Below, one piece after another: positions 30,328-39,528 of a stretch of DNA of 64,000 bases. This DNA is from Streptomyces sp. WAC08241. GTDB taxonomy: Bacteria; Actinomycetota; Actinomycetes; Streptomycetales; Streptomycetaceae. The notes below the pieces were generated by a model. The model was given only the letters and a program-made list of their open reading frames with translations. It ran no database searches and was not told the origin of the DNA. The stretch is from contig CP042279.1 of assembly GCA_007858575.1 (NCBI GenBank), forward strand, positions 2,418,001-2,482,000, in the 5' to 3' direction. The stretch's first letter is position 1. Each line of letters starts with the position of its first letter. A program made the translations under genes and the position numbers.

Positions 30328-31895
30328 TCAGCCCTCCGCACCGACGGGCGCGGCCACGTCGGCCGGGCCCTCGGACTCGTCGGCACCCTCGCCCGCGCCC
30401 GTCGCGGGCAGCTTCACGACGACGGCCACCAGCACGGCCGAGGCGACCGCCACGACCGCCCCGATGCCGCCGACGATGTTCAGGCCGTCGGTGAAGACGT
30501 CCCGCGCGGAGGCCAGCAGGCCGGAGGCCGCTTCCGCGGGCAGGCCCCGCGCGGCCTCCACGGCGCCGGCCAGCGTGTCCCCGGCGTACTCCGGAGCCCC
30601 CTCGGGGACCTTCACGCCCGCCTGGTACACGGCGGCTCCGAGGCTGCCGAGCAGTGCCACGCCCAGCGCCATGCCCAGCTCGGTGCTGGTCTCCGACAGG
30701 GCTGCCGCCCCGCCGGCCCGCTCCGGCGGGGCCGACCCGACCACGATGTCGGTGCCCAGCGCGATCAGCGGGCCGCCGCCCGCGTACACGAAGGCGAAGC
30801 CGGTCACCACCTGGGCGATGCCCGAGGAGCTGTCGGCCAGGAACAACGTCAGGTGGCCGACCGCGGAGACGGCCAGGCCGGCCGCGACCACGTACGCGGG
30901 CGGAAGCGGCTCGCCGCCATCGGCGACACCACCGCGGTGACGATCAGCGCAAACGCCGCCGGCAGCAGCCACAGGCCTGCCTCCATCGGCGTCAGGCCGC
31001 CGACGAGCTGGAGGAACTGCGTCACCATCAGGTACGTCCCGCCCGCCACGAGCATGCTGAGCAGCAGCGTCACCAGCGCGGTGCGGAACGTGGGGTGCGG
31101 AAGAGCGCCAGGTCCATCAGCGGACTCTCCAGGAGCGCTGCCGGCGGACGAAGAGCACCCCGACGACCAGGCCCACGACGAGCGCGGCGACCGGCACCGC
31201 CCCGAACCCGTCGTTGGCGATCTCCTTCAGGCCGTAGATCACCGGCAGGATCGCGGCCAGCGACAGCGCGGCGCTCGTCAGGTCGAGGCCGCCGGCCTCC
31301 TCGTCACGGTACTCCGGGAGCAGCAGCGGACCGGCCACCAGCAGCAGCGCCATGATCGGCACGCCGAGCAGGAAGACCGAGCCCCACCAGAAGTACTCCA
31401 GCATGGCGCCGCCGACCACCGGGCCGAGCGCGATGCCCACGGAGAACATCGTGACCCAGACGGCGATCGCCACACCGCGCTGCCGGGCGTCGTGGAACAT
31501 GTTCATGATCAGGGCGAGCGTGGAGGGCATCAGCGTGGCCCCGGCCAGACCCATCGCCGCCCGCGCCGCGATCAGCGTGGCCGGACCGTCGGCGAAGACG
31601 GCGGCCAGCGAGGCGACGCCGAACGCCGCCGCGCCGATCAGCAGCAGCTTCCGGCGGCCGATCCGGTCGCCCAGGGTGCCCATGGTCACCAGGAAGCCCG
31701 CGATCAGGAAGCCGTAGATGTCGATGATCCACAGCATCTGGGAGGCGGAGGGTCCAGGGCCGCGCCGATGTGCGGCACGGCGAGGTGCAGCACGCTCACG
31801 TCGATGGAGAGCAGCAGGGTCGGCAGTGCCAGGACTGCCAGCCCCAGCCACTCGCGTGGCCCTGCCTGTGCAGGGGTGTCGACGTTGGTGGTCAA
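30328..31895 (-). CDS. DHA2-type MFS drug exporter
   Basis: Probable proton-driven exporter of the cluster's product, about 520 residues (14-helix EmrB/QacA class). The start is TTG 31895, read LTTNVDTPAQAGPREWLGL, behind GAAAGGACC. It overlaps the thioesterase stop (TTGA), so it is translationally coupled. Motifs: LLSIDVSVLHLAVPHI (helix 1), GTLGDRIGRRKLLLIGA (motif A), and GVAIAVWVTMFSVGIALGP with VVGGAM (motif C region). Frame changes near 31755, 31120 and 30905. The C-terminal cytosolic tail is acidic (GAGEGADESEGPADVAAP). Last gene of the operon, before a strong terminator. Confidence 0.88.
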
Positions 31896-32751
31896 GGGGG
31901 TCCTTTCGGGGTCGTGTTCATCGGTGTCCGGCTCGGACGCCGGACAGGGGATCGGGGGCATCGCCGCCGGGGGCGGCGCGGCGGCGGGGCGGGCAGCAGG
32001 AGCGCCGCCACGGCCGCCGCGTTGGCGGGGGCGTACAGGTAGAAGTGGCCTCCGGTGAACGTCCGGTGGGCGAAGCCGCCGGAGGTCTCCAGCGACCACA
32101 GGTGCATCCGGTCGCCGATCACCACCGGGTCGTCCACCGCGCCCAGGGCGAGGATCGGGGCGCGGACGCCGGAGCGGGGCCGCCGGTACGTCTCCATCGC
32201 CTCCAGGTCGGCGCGGATCGCCCGGAGCGACGGGCCGATCAGATCGGCGCGTTCCCTCAGCCCCGGTGACATCCCGCCGATGTCCGTCAGGTGCTCCAGC
32301 AGCTCCGCGTCGGTCCGCAGGTGCGCGAAGGGCGGCTCGCTGGGGAAGCACGGCGGCTGCCGCGCCGACACCGCGAGCAGCGCCGGGGCAGTCCCTTCGC
32401 CTCCATGGCGCGGGTCAGCTCGTACCCGAGGACGCTGCCGAAGCTGTGTCCGACGACCGCGTACGGCAGCGGCTCCAGCTCGGCCAGTTCGCGGGCGAGG
32501 GCGTCGACCATCGGCTCGACCCGGTTCACCAGCGGCTCGTTGACGCGTGCGCCCCGGCCGGGCATCTGGGCCACGACGCACTCGACGTCGTCGGGCAGCA
32601 CCTGCCACCAGGAGCGGAACGCGGACGGCCACCCGCCGGCATGCGGGAGCGCCACGAGCCGGAACCGCGGGCGGGCCCGGGGCGCGGGCCCCGGACCGCC
32701 GGCAGCCGTACGGCGGGCACCGCTGCCCGCCCTCATCCACCAGCCGCTCAT
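31892..32751 (-). CDS. Type II thioesterase (PKS/NRPS editing)
   Basis: Alpha/beta hydrolase that removes aberrant acyl groups from carrier proteins; not fused to the synthase. About 285 residues. Seen: FRLVALPHAGGWPSAFRSWW (oxyanion region), VAQMPGRGARVNEPLVNR, nucleophile Ser in YAVVGHSFGSVLGYE, and after a frame change near 32390 the lid (FAHLRTDAELLEHLTDIGGM) and the catalytic His in RTFTGGHFYLY. ATG 32751, with ATG 32736 as an alternative. The C-terminal Pro/Arg-rich tail ends MNTTPKGPP and its stop overlaps the exporter start. The upstream HDAC-like gene ends 37 bases earlier. Confidence 0.9.
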
Positions 32752-32788
32752 CCGGGCCCCGCGTCCCCGGACACGCCGTGTCCGGCCG

Positions 32789-33913
32789 TCACGGGCCGCC
32801 CGCCGGCCGGGCGGCCGGCCAGCAGCGGGTGGTGCTCTCCAGGTGCCGGATCACCCGCTCCTGGTGGCGCTGGAGGCGCTGGCCCGGAAGGTGCTCCAGG
32901 AGTGCAGGAACGGGTCCTCGGGTGCCGGCAGTCCGGCGATCCCGGTGGCCGTGCCCAGCACCAGCATCGGCTGGTACCACGCCGAGTAGCCGCCCTCGTG
33001 CGCGAACACCACCCGGCCGCCGGACAGTTCGTCGGCGAGCCGGCACATCGCCGAGGCCATGGCGTGGAAGGTCCGGCTGGTGCACATCATCCGGCCCATC
33101 GGTCGTGGCCGCCCGCGTCCACGCCCGCCGCCACCAGGATCAGGTCGGGGCGAAGGCGCGGGCCGCGGGCTCCACGATCCGCTCCACGACGGCCAGGTAG
33201 GCGCCGTGGCCGGACCCGGCGGGCAGCGGCACGTTGAGCGTGCTGCCCGCCCCCGCGCCGGCGCCGGTCTCCCCGACGAGACCGGACGCGGCCGGGAACA
33301 GCCCGTCCTGGTGGACGGAGACGTACAGGACGTCGGGGTCCTCGTAGAAGGTGCGCTGGATGCCGTTGCCGTGGTGGACGTCCCAGTCGAGGATCAGCAC
33401 CCGCCGCGCCCCGTGGCGCCGGGCTGCGCGGGCGGCCACCGCCAGGTTGTTGTAGAGGCACAGCGCCATCGCCCGGTCGGGTTCGGCGTGGTGGCCGGGC
33501 GGGCGCACCAGGCAGTAGGCGCGGTCGAACCGGCCGTCCAGGACGCCCGTCGCGGCCTGGACGCAGGCGCCGGCGGCGAGCCTGGCCGCCCGCGCGCTGT
33601 GGTAGTTGACGTGCGCGTACACGCCGGCGTCGCCCGCGCCGGCCGCCGAGGCGGCCTCGACCCGCTCGACGTGGCCGGGCGCGTGCACGAGGAGCAACTC
33701 CTCGTCGGTGGCGGGCGCCGGGGTGTGGGCGGTGTAGTGGTCCATCACCCCGGTCGCCTTGACCAGCCCCTCGGCACGCCGCAGGTCGGGGTCGACCGCG
33801 AACTGCCGCAGCGGTTCGACGCCCGGTTCGACCGGCACGTACCCCGAACCGGCGCCGGGGTCGTGCCAGAAGCAGATCTCGTGGCTGAACCACGCGAGAC
33901 GGGAGGCGCTCAC
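32789..33913 (-). CDS. Histone-deacetylase-like amidohydrolase (class II HDAC/acetylpolyamine hydrolase family)
   Basis: Zinc-dependent hydrolase of N-acetyl or other N-acyl amides, about 370 residues. Active-site motifs are complete: the His pair in LVRPPGHHAEP, zinc-binding Asp and His in LILDWDVHHGNGIQ, the third zinc ligand in ILVAAGVDAGGHD, and the transition-state Tyr in VFAHEGGYSAWY. The N-terminus (SRLAWFSHEICFWHDPG) and PLPAGSGHGAYLAV match bacterial class II deacetylase-like amidohydrolases. The frame changes near 33145 and 32870. GTG 33913 overlaps the stop of the small upstream gene (GTGA). Lying inside the PKS operon, it probably deacylates a pathway intermediate or protected product rather than a histone. 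Confidence 0.88.
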
Positions 33914-34210
33914 CAGCCGGCCACTCCCAGCGAGGCGCGGCTGACGCCGGACGCCTTCTCGATGTACTGGAGGTAGTACTCGCGCTCCTCGTCGGGCGTG
34001 CGCTTGGTGCGCAGCGTCGTCTCCAGCAGGCGGAGGATCTCCTCGGCCTCGGCGGGGTCAGGCCCTCTCGCCGATCTCCTTCTCCAGCGCGCGGATGCGC
34101 GCCGCCGGCTCGGCCACGCCGGACGCGAACGCCGCCGGGTCGCTGCCGTTGTTGCGGGTGGAGGCGATGGTCTTCAGAACCGCTCCGAAGAACGCCGTGG
34201 TGTCGGTCAT
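33910..34210 (-). CDS. Small helical protein of unknown function in the PKS operon
   Basis: About 100 residues: MTDTTAFFGAVLKTIASTRN, then FASGVAEPAARIRALEKEIG, and after a frame change near 34065 EEILRLLETTLRTKRTPDEE, REYYLQYIEKASGVSRASLG and VAGW. It looks wholly alpha-helical and charged, with no signal peptide or metal motif. ATG 34210 overlaps the stop of the oxoamine synthase (ATGA) and its own TGA overlaps the deacetylase start (GTGA), so it is translated in step with both. I recognise no family. It could be a docking or accessory subunit, but that is a guess from position. Confidence 0.7.
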
Positions 34211-36150
34211 GGTCGGATCCCCTTGCTCGCGGTGCATCGGTCGGTACGTCGGTCGGTGCGCAGGTCGGTCGGTGCGCCGGCCGGTGGGCCGGCCCGTCGG
34301 TCATGGACGAGGCCGCAGGCGCGGCCGGCCTTCTCGAGCGTGAGGACCGCCGCGTCCAGGTCGGCGTCCGTGTGGCTGAGGTTGACGATCGTCCGCAGCC
34401 GGGGAAGGGTCCGCGGCACGGCCGGGTACACGATCGGCTGGACGAAGAGCCCGTCGAGCTGGCACAGCCGCGCCATCTCCACGGCCTGGTCGGCGTCGGC
34501 GCAGACGAGGGGCACGACGGGCGTCTCACTGGCGAGCGTGTCGAAGCCCAGGGCGTGCAGTCGGTCGCGGTACCTCGTGGTCCTGGCCCGCAGTTCGCGG
34601 GTGAGGGACGGCGCCGCGGCCATCACCTCGACGGCGGCCTTGGCGGCGGCCACCTGGGCGGGCGTCGCCGCCGCCGAGAACATCCAGCCGCGCGCGTTGT
34701 TCTTCAGGGCGAAGATCAGGTCGCGCGAACCGGCGACGTAGCCGCCCGCGCTCGGCACGGTCTTGGAGAGCGTGCCCATCTTGACGTGGACCCGGTCCGG
34801 GTCGATGCCGAAGTGCTCGGTGATGCCGCGCCCGGTGTCGCCCAGCACGCCGAGGCTATGCGCCTCGTCGACCATGAGCGGGGCGTCGTACCGCTCGCAC
34901 AGCTCCAGGATGCCGGGCAGGTCCGCCACGTCGCCGTCCATGCTGAACACCGCGTCCGTGACCACCAGGCGGCCGCCGTCGCCCGCCTTGCGCAGCGCGC
35001 GTTCGAGGTCGGCGAGGTCGTTGTGGGCGTAGGTGACGACCTTGGCGCCGGACAGCCGGTACCCGTCCAGGATGCTGGCGTGGTTGTAGACGTCGCCGAC
35101 GACGGTGTCGCCGGGGCCGACGAGGGCGCCGACCGTGGCCACGTTCGCCATGTAGCCGCTGGAGAACACGATGGCGTCCTCCGCGCCGAGGAAGCGGGCG
35201 AGCGCCAGCTCCAGCTCGCGGTGCAGGTGCAGGGTGCCGGCCAGCAGCCGTACGCCGTGCGCGCCGGTCCCGTGCCGTTCGACGGCGCGCAGCGCCTGGT
35301 CGTCGATGTAGGGGTGCCCGATGAGCCCGAGGTAGCTGTACGAGGCGAAGTTCAGGAACCAGCGGCCGTCGAACTTGATGCGGGAGCCCGACGCCTCCTC
35401 GATCACCGGCTCGTAGAAGTACTCGCCCCTCGCGACGATCCCGCGGTCGTCGCCCGAGAGCGCGTCGATGCGGCGGTCGAGGAAGGTGCCGTGCGGGGCG
35501 TCGGCCAGCCGGCCGGGCAGGGTGCGGCGGGGAACGCGGGCCGCGGCGGCCGGCTCCGTGCCGGGGGCGGGGCGGGCCGGGCGGCGGGCGCCGGGGCGGG
35601 GCCCGTCCGGGGGACGCCGTCCGGGTGGGCACGGGGGCCGGGGCGGGCCGGGCCGCGGGGCGGGCTCCGTGTCGCGGAAGCGGTCCCAGTCGGGCACGAA
35701 GCCGTCGGCGGCCCGGACGGGGCCGGCTCCGGAGGGGCGGTCGCGCCGGGGTGCGCACGGCGCTCGCCGGGGCGGGGGCCGACGGGGCGGGGCCGGGGCG
35801 GGGGCCGACGGGGCGGGGGCCGGGGCCGACGGGGCCTCGTAGGGCGACGTGCGGGGCGCGGGTGTGGACGGGGCGGGCGCCTGGGTAGCCGGGGCCGCCG
35901 GGGCGGCGGCACGCGGCAGGCCCTCCAGGTGGGTGAGGAGCGTGCCGACCCGGGTCTGCTCGAAGAACACCATCGGGTTCACGTCGAGCCCGTCGGAGGC
36001 CAGCGAGGCGGCCAGTTCGACGGCCATCATGGAGTCGAGGCCCAGCTCAGCAGGTCGTCCTCGGCGGAGACCGAGTCGACGTGCAGGACCTTCCGGAGGG
36101 CGAGGGTGAGTGACGGCCAGAGGCCGGCGTCGGAGCGTGACAGCGGTCAT
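34207..36150 (-). CDS. PKS-E: ACP fused to PLP-dependent alpha-oxoamine synthase (chain release)
   Basis: The N-terminal ACP (VLHVDSVSAEDDLL, then LGLDSMMAVELAASLASDGL, Ser of DSM pantetheinylated) is read through two frame changes near 36130 and 36050. A long Pro/Ala/Arg linker (35470-35920) follows, then a full AONS/ALAS/KBL-type domain of ~400 residues: GTGAHGVRLLAGTLHLHREL, FSSGYMANVATVGALV, the cofactor-binding Asp in MVDEAHSLGVLGDTGRG, and the PLP Lys in VKMGTLSKTVPSAGGYV. The family decarboxylatively condenses an amino acid with an acyl thioester, so this protein should release the chain as an alpha-amino ketone. ATG 36150 overlaps the PKS-D stop (ATGA). The amino-acid partner is unknown. 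Confidence 0.9.
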   Translation of the reverse strand: MTAVTLRRRPLAVTHPRPPEGPARRLGLRRGRPAELGLDSMMAVELAASLASDGLDVNPMVFFEQTRVGTLLTHLEGLPRAAAPAAPATQAPAPSTPAPRTSPYEAPSAPAPAPSAPAPAPPRRPPPRRAPCAPRRDRPSGAGPVRAADGFVPDWDRFRDTEPAPRPGPPRPPCPPGRRPPDGPRPGARRPARPAPGTEPAAAARVPRRTLPGRLADAPHGTFLDRRIDALSGDDRGIVARGEYFYEPVIEEASGSRIKFDGRWFLNFASYSYLGLIGHPYIDDQALRAVERHGTGAHGVRLLAGTLHLHRELELALARFLGAEDAIVFSSGYMANVATVGALVGPGDTVVGDVYNHASILDGYRLSGAKVVTYAHNDLADLERALRKAGDGGRLVVTDAVFSMDGDVADLPGILELCERYDAPLMVDEAHSLGVLGDTGRGITEHFGIDPDRVHVKMGTLSKTVPSAGGYVAGSRDLIFALKNNARGWMFSAAATPAQVAAAKAAVEVMAAAPSLTRELRARTTRYRDRLHALGFDTLASETPVVPLVCADADQAVEMARLCQLDGLFVQPIVYPAVPRTLPRLRTIVNLSHTDADLDAAVLTLEKAGRACGLVHDRRAGPPAGAPTDLRTDRRTDRCTASKGIRP

Positions 36151-38411
36151 GGTGCGTCCTTCGCGTTCGCGGCGGAGAGTACGTAGTGCGCGGGCGGGCG
36201 GCCCAGGGCCGTACGGAGCAGGGCGACGCCGTCGTCCGCGGTGAGCGCGGCGACGCCGTGCGCGGCGGCCGCGGGGCGACGGCCTCGCCCATGCCGACCG
36301 TCCACAGGCCCCAGCCGAGGCTGTACCAGGGCAGGCCCTCGGACCGCCGGCGGGCGGCGTAGCCGTCCAGGTAGCCGTTGGCCGCCGCGTAGGCGCTCTG
36401 GCCGAGGTTGGCCCGGACGGCCGCGATCGAGGAGAACAGGACGACGAAGCCCGGGTGTTCGCCGCCCGAGACGAGGTCGGCGAGGGCGTGCGCACCGCCG
36501 ACCTTGGGGCCGAGGACGGCGTCCACCCGGTCCGGCGTCAGGCTGCGGGCGAGCCCGTCGCGCAGTACGCCCGCCGCGTGGAACACCCCGTCGAAGGGGC
36601 CGGACAGCACCGTGCCGAGGGAGCGCACGTCGGCGGCGACGACGTCGAGGTCGCAGCGCCCGGCGAGCCGGTCGAGGCGCTCGCGGGCCTCGCCCCGTTC
36701 CGGGACGGTCCGCCCGACCAGGGTCAGTCGGGCGCAGCCCTCGTCCGCGAGGAACTCCGCGACGCGCAGGCCGATGCCGCCCATGCCGCCGGTGATCAGG
36801 AACCGGCCGCCCCGGTACCGCACTTCGCGGGCGGGCGCCGGTGGTGCCGGCAGCAGGAAGGGCTCGTACCAGGTGCCGTCCCGGAGGAGTGAGTTCCGCG
36901 CCGTCCCGGCGCAGTGCCTCCCGGAGGGCGGCGCCGTCGTCGCCCTCCGCTTCCGCCGCCCGGCCCCGGCCGGAGCCGAGGTCGGCCAGGCGGACCCTGG
37001 TGCGGGGGTGCTCGACGCGCAGGGTGCGGCCGAGGCCCCACAGGGCCGTCATGAAGGGGTCGACGGCTTCTCTCGGCCACCGCGTGCGCGGTGCCGGTGA
37101 CGATCAGCAGGTCGGGCATGGGCGGTCGGGCGGCGAGCCGGCGGACCAGGGCGAAGACGTCCTGGAGGGCCCGGGTCGCCGCCGCCGCGTCGTCCGCCGC
37201 GACCGGCCCGTCGGGGCCACGTAGACGACGTCCCGCAGGACGGTGCCTCCGGCAGGGCGTCGAGGCCCTCCTCGGCGAGCCGCTCGGGCGTCAGGTGGAG
37301 GACGGGACGGCCCTCGATCGTGCGGGGCGCGTGTGCCGTGTGTGCCGCGTGTGCTGTGTGTGCCGCGTGTGCCGCCACCAGCAGGACGGTGCCTCGGCAC
37401 GGGTCGCGGAGCCGGTGTCGGCCGCTTCCTCGGGGACGGTCGCCGGGGCGGGGGCGGTGGGGCCGGTGGCGTGGGCAGGGGCCGGGGCGGCCTCGCGCCA
37501 GACCAGGGTCTCGGTCGTCGGGACCACCGCCGGTGCCCGCCCGGCGGCGGCCGGGGTGCCTCCGGTCGCGGCGGGCGCCACGGCGGCGGCGGCCGGCCGG
37601 GGCGCTGCGGCGGGTGCCGTGGGTCCCACGGCCTTGAGGGTGATCCGGTCCAGTTCCAGGAGCACCTCCCCTGCTGGTTGCAGACCACGGCCCGGCTGCG
37701 CACGACGCCCCCGGACGCGGCACCGGTGGCGGCCCCGGCGGGTTCGTCCCGCTCCACCAGGGCGATCACCGTGCCGGAGATCCGGCGGCGGGCCACCAAC
37801 CGCTCGACGTACCAGGGCAGGCACGCCCCGGCCGAGCCGTCGTCGAGCATGCCGAGCGCCTGGAAGACGCTGTCGAGCAGCGGCGGCGGTACGAACGGGG
37901 GCACTGCCCGCCGCCCGCGCCCTCCTCGGCGCGGAGCATCAGCAGCATGCGGCCGGGGCCCCGGTGCGCCGACCGGACGACCCGGTAGGCGGGCCCGTAC
38001 GCGATGCCGCTCGCGTCCCGCCAGGCCGCCACGTCCGCCAGCGGGACCCGCTGCGTGCAGCCCGCCCCGAGCCCGGCCACGTCGACGTAGCGGGGCGGCG
38101 GGAGCGGTGTGCCGGTCACGCGGGCGGCGCTGTGCTCGACCGGCCGTTCGCCGGGCGCGGACGGTACGGAGCGGACCGCGTACCGGCCGTCCCCGGCCTC
38201 CGCCACTCGATGCCGGCCTCGGGGCCGGGGACGGTCAGCGGCGTCTTGAACGCGAGCTGCTCCAGCCTCCACACCCGGTCGGGCCGGTCGGCGTCACCGG
38301 CGGAGAGCAGCGCGTCGATCTGCACGGCGGCGGGGACGACGGGACGCCGCCGATCCGGTGGTCGGCGACCAGCGGATCGGCGGCCCTGAGGGTGATCCGG
38401 CGGGCGCTCAC
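36147..38411 (-). CDS. PKS-D: DH-KR protein completing the KS6-AT module
   Basis: About 755 residues without KS, AT or ACP. The N-terminal dehydratase shows HRIGGVPVVPAAVQID (H-x3-G-x4-P active site) and FVPPPLLDSVFQALGML (D-x3-Q), so both catalytic elements are intact. The ketoreductase shows GGRFLITGGMGGIGLRVAEF (NADPH loop) and FSSIAAVRANLGQSAYAAAN (Ser/Tyr). Frame changes occur near 38345, 38205, 37910, 37670, 37240, 37070, 36890 and 36270. GTG 38411 overlaps the AlkC stop (GTGA); the protein ends AANAKDAP at 36147. It would process the beta-keto group made by KS6-AT of PKS-C, from which it is separated by the glycosylase gene, and hand the chain to the PKS-E ACP. Confidence 0.85.
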
Positions 38412-39528
38412 GTGCGCAGCCCGAAGTGGCCGGTGGCCCGCACGAGGCCGTTCACCTGGATGTCGACCGCGTGCTCGCGCCGGGGTAGTACGTGCGCGTC
38501 TGGACCTCCCGGATCGGGTGGGACTTCTCCAGCCTGCGCTTCTCGCCGGGGCCGAGTTCGAGCGTGGTCAGCTTGAAGACCTTGGGGATGCTGCGCCCGT
38601 TCTTGCGGACGTGGTGCACCACGTAGTCGACGGCGATGCTGTGCCGACGGTCGTCGGTGTTCTCGATGTCGAAGTCGATGACGAGGGTGTCGCCGACGGT
38701 GACCGCGTCCGGGGAGATCCGCAGCCGGGGCACGAGCACGTGTTCGCCGCCGGTCGCCCCGAGGAGGGCCAGGGCCTGCTGGTCGCCCTTCTTCACGAGG
38801 GTGCGCAGGCCGTGCTTGACGATCCAGCGGGTCTCGGGGTGGGCTCTCCTCCAGCCAGCGCAGGGCGGTGGCGAGCGCGACCTCGGGGTGGTCCTTGGAG
38901 ATGTCGTTGAGGTTGTTGGCGACGGACTTGCGCACGTACTCGGAGGAGTCGCTGCGCAGCGGTTCGAGGATCTCCAGGACCGGGTGCGGGTCCTTGACGA
39001 AGACGGTGAGCGTGCGGTGCCAGGGCAGCCGGGAGCGGATGCCCTCGGTGGCCAGCCGGCGCACGTTGTGGCTGGGACTGACGGCCCAGCGGGCGACGCG
39101 GGCCATCGTCAGCTCGTAGTGCTGTTCGAGGTAGGGCCGGATGGCGTACTCACCGGTGTGCCGCTTGGTGATCTCCTCGATGGCGTCGAGGGACGGCTCG
39201 GGTGGTCGAGGCCGTACTCCTCGACGAAGCGGGCCACCGGCATGAGGAACCAACTGGTGTTGAATATGCCCTCGCCCTCGGCGAGTTCGTCCTCGAGGAT
39301 GGCGAGGAGGATCGGCACGGCCGCCGTGTAGTCCTCGGGGAGCCGCGTCCGCAGTCCCTCCGCGAGGACCATGACGCGGTCCTTCAGCTCCAGTCCGATG
39401 ATGCGCTCCTCGACCTCGGACGCGTAGTCCTCCACGTCGAAGCCGGGGTGGACGGCCCGGATCTTGCCGCCGATGAGACGGGCCGCGTCGCCGTTGAAGT
39501 GACGCTTCAGTCCGTATTCGCTAGCCAT
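38408..39528 (-). CDS. AlkC-family DNA alkylation-repair glycosylase inside the PKS operon
   Basis: About 373 residues, the length of the longer AlkC subfamily. ATG 39528 starts ASEYGLKRHFNGDAARLIGG. The HEAT-like repeat core carries the family signature: YLEQHYELTMARVARWAVSP, VRRLATEGIRSRLPWHRTLT, DPHPVLEILEPLRSDSSEYV, RKSVANNLNDISKDHPEVAL and ETRWIVKHGLRTLVKKGD. The C-terminal ~110 residues (ISPDAVTVGDTLVIDFDIEN to GLVRATGHFGL) form the immunoglobulin-like domain of this subfamily. Known AlkC enzymes excise N3-methylated bases. Frame changes near 39205, 38845 and 38480. Its stop overlaps the PKS-D start (GTGA), so it is co-translated with biosynthetic genes, strongly suggesting self-resistance rather than general repair. 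Confidence 0.88.
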
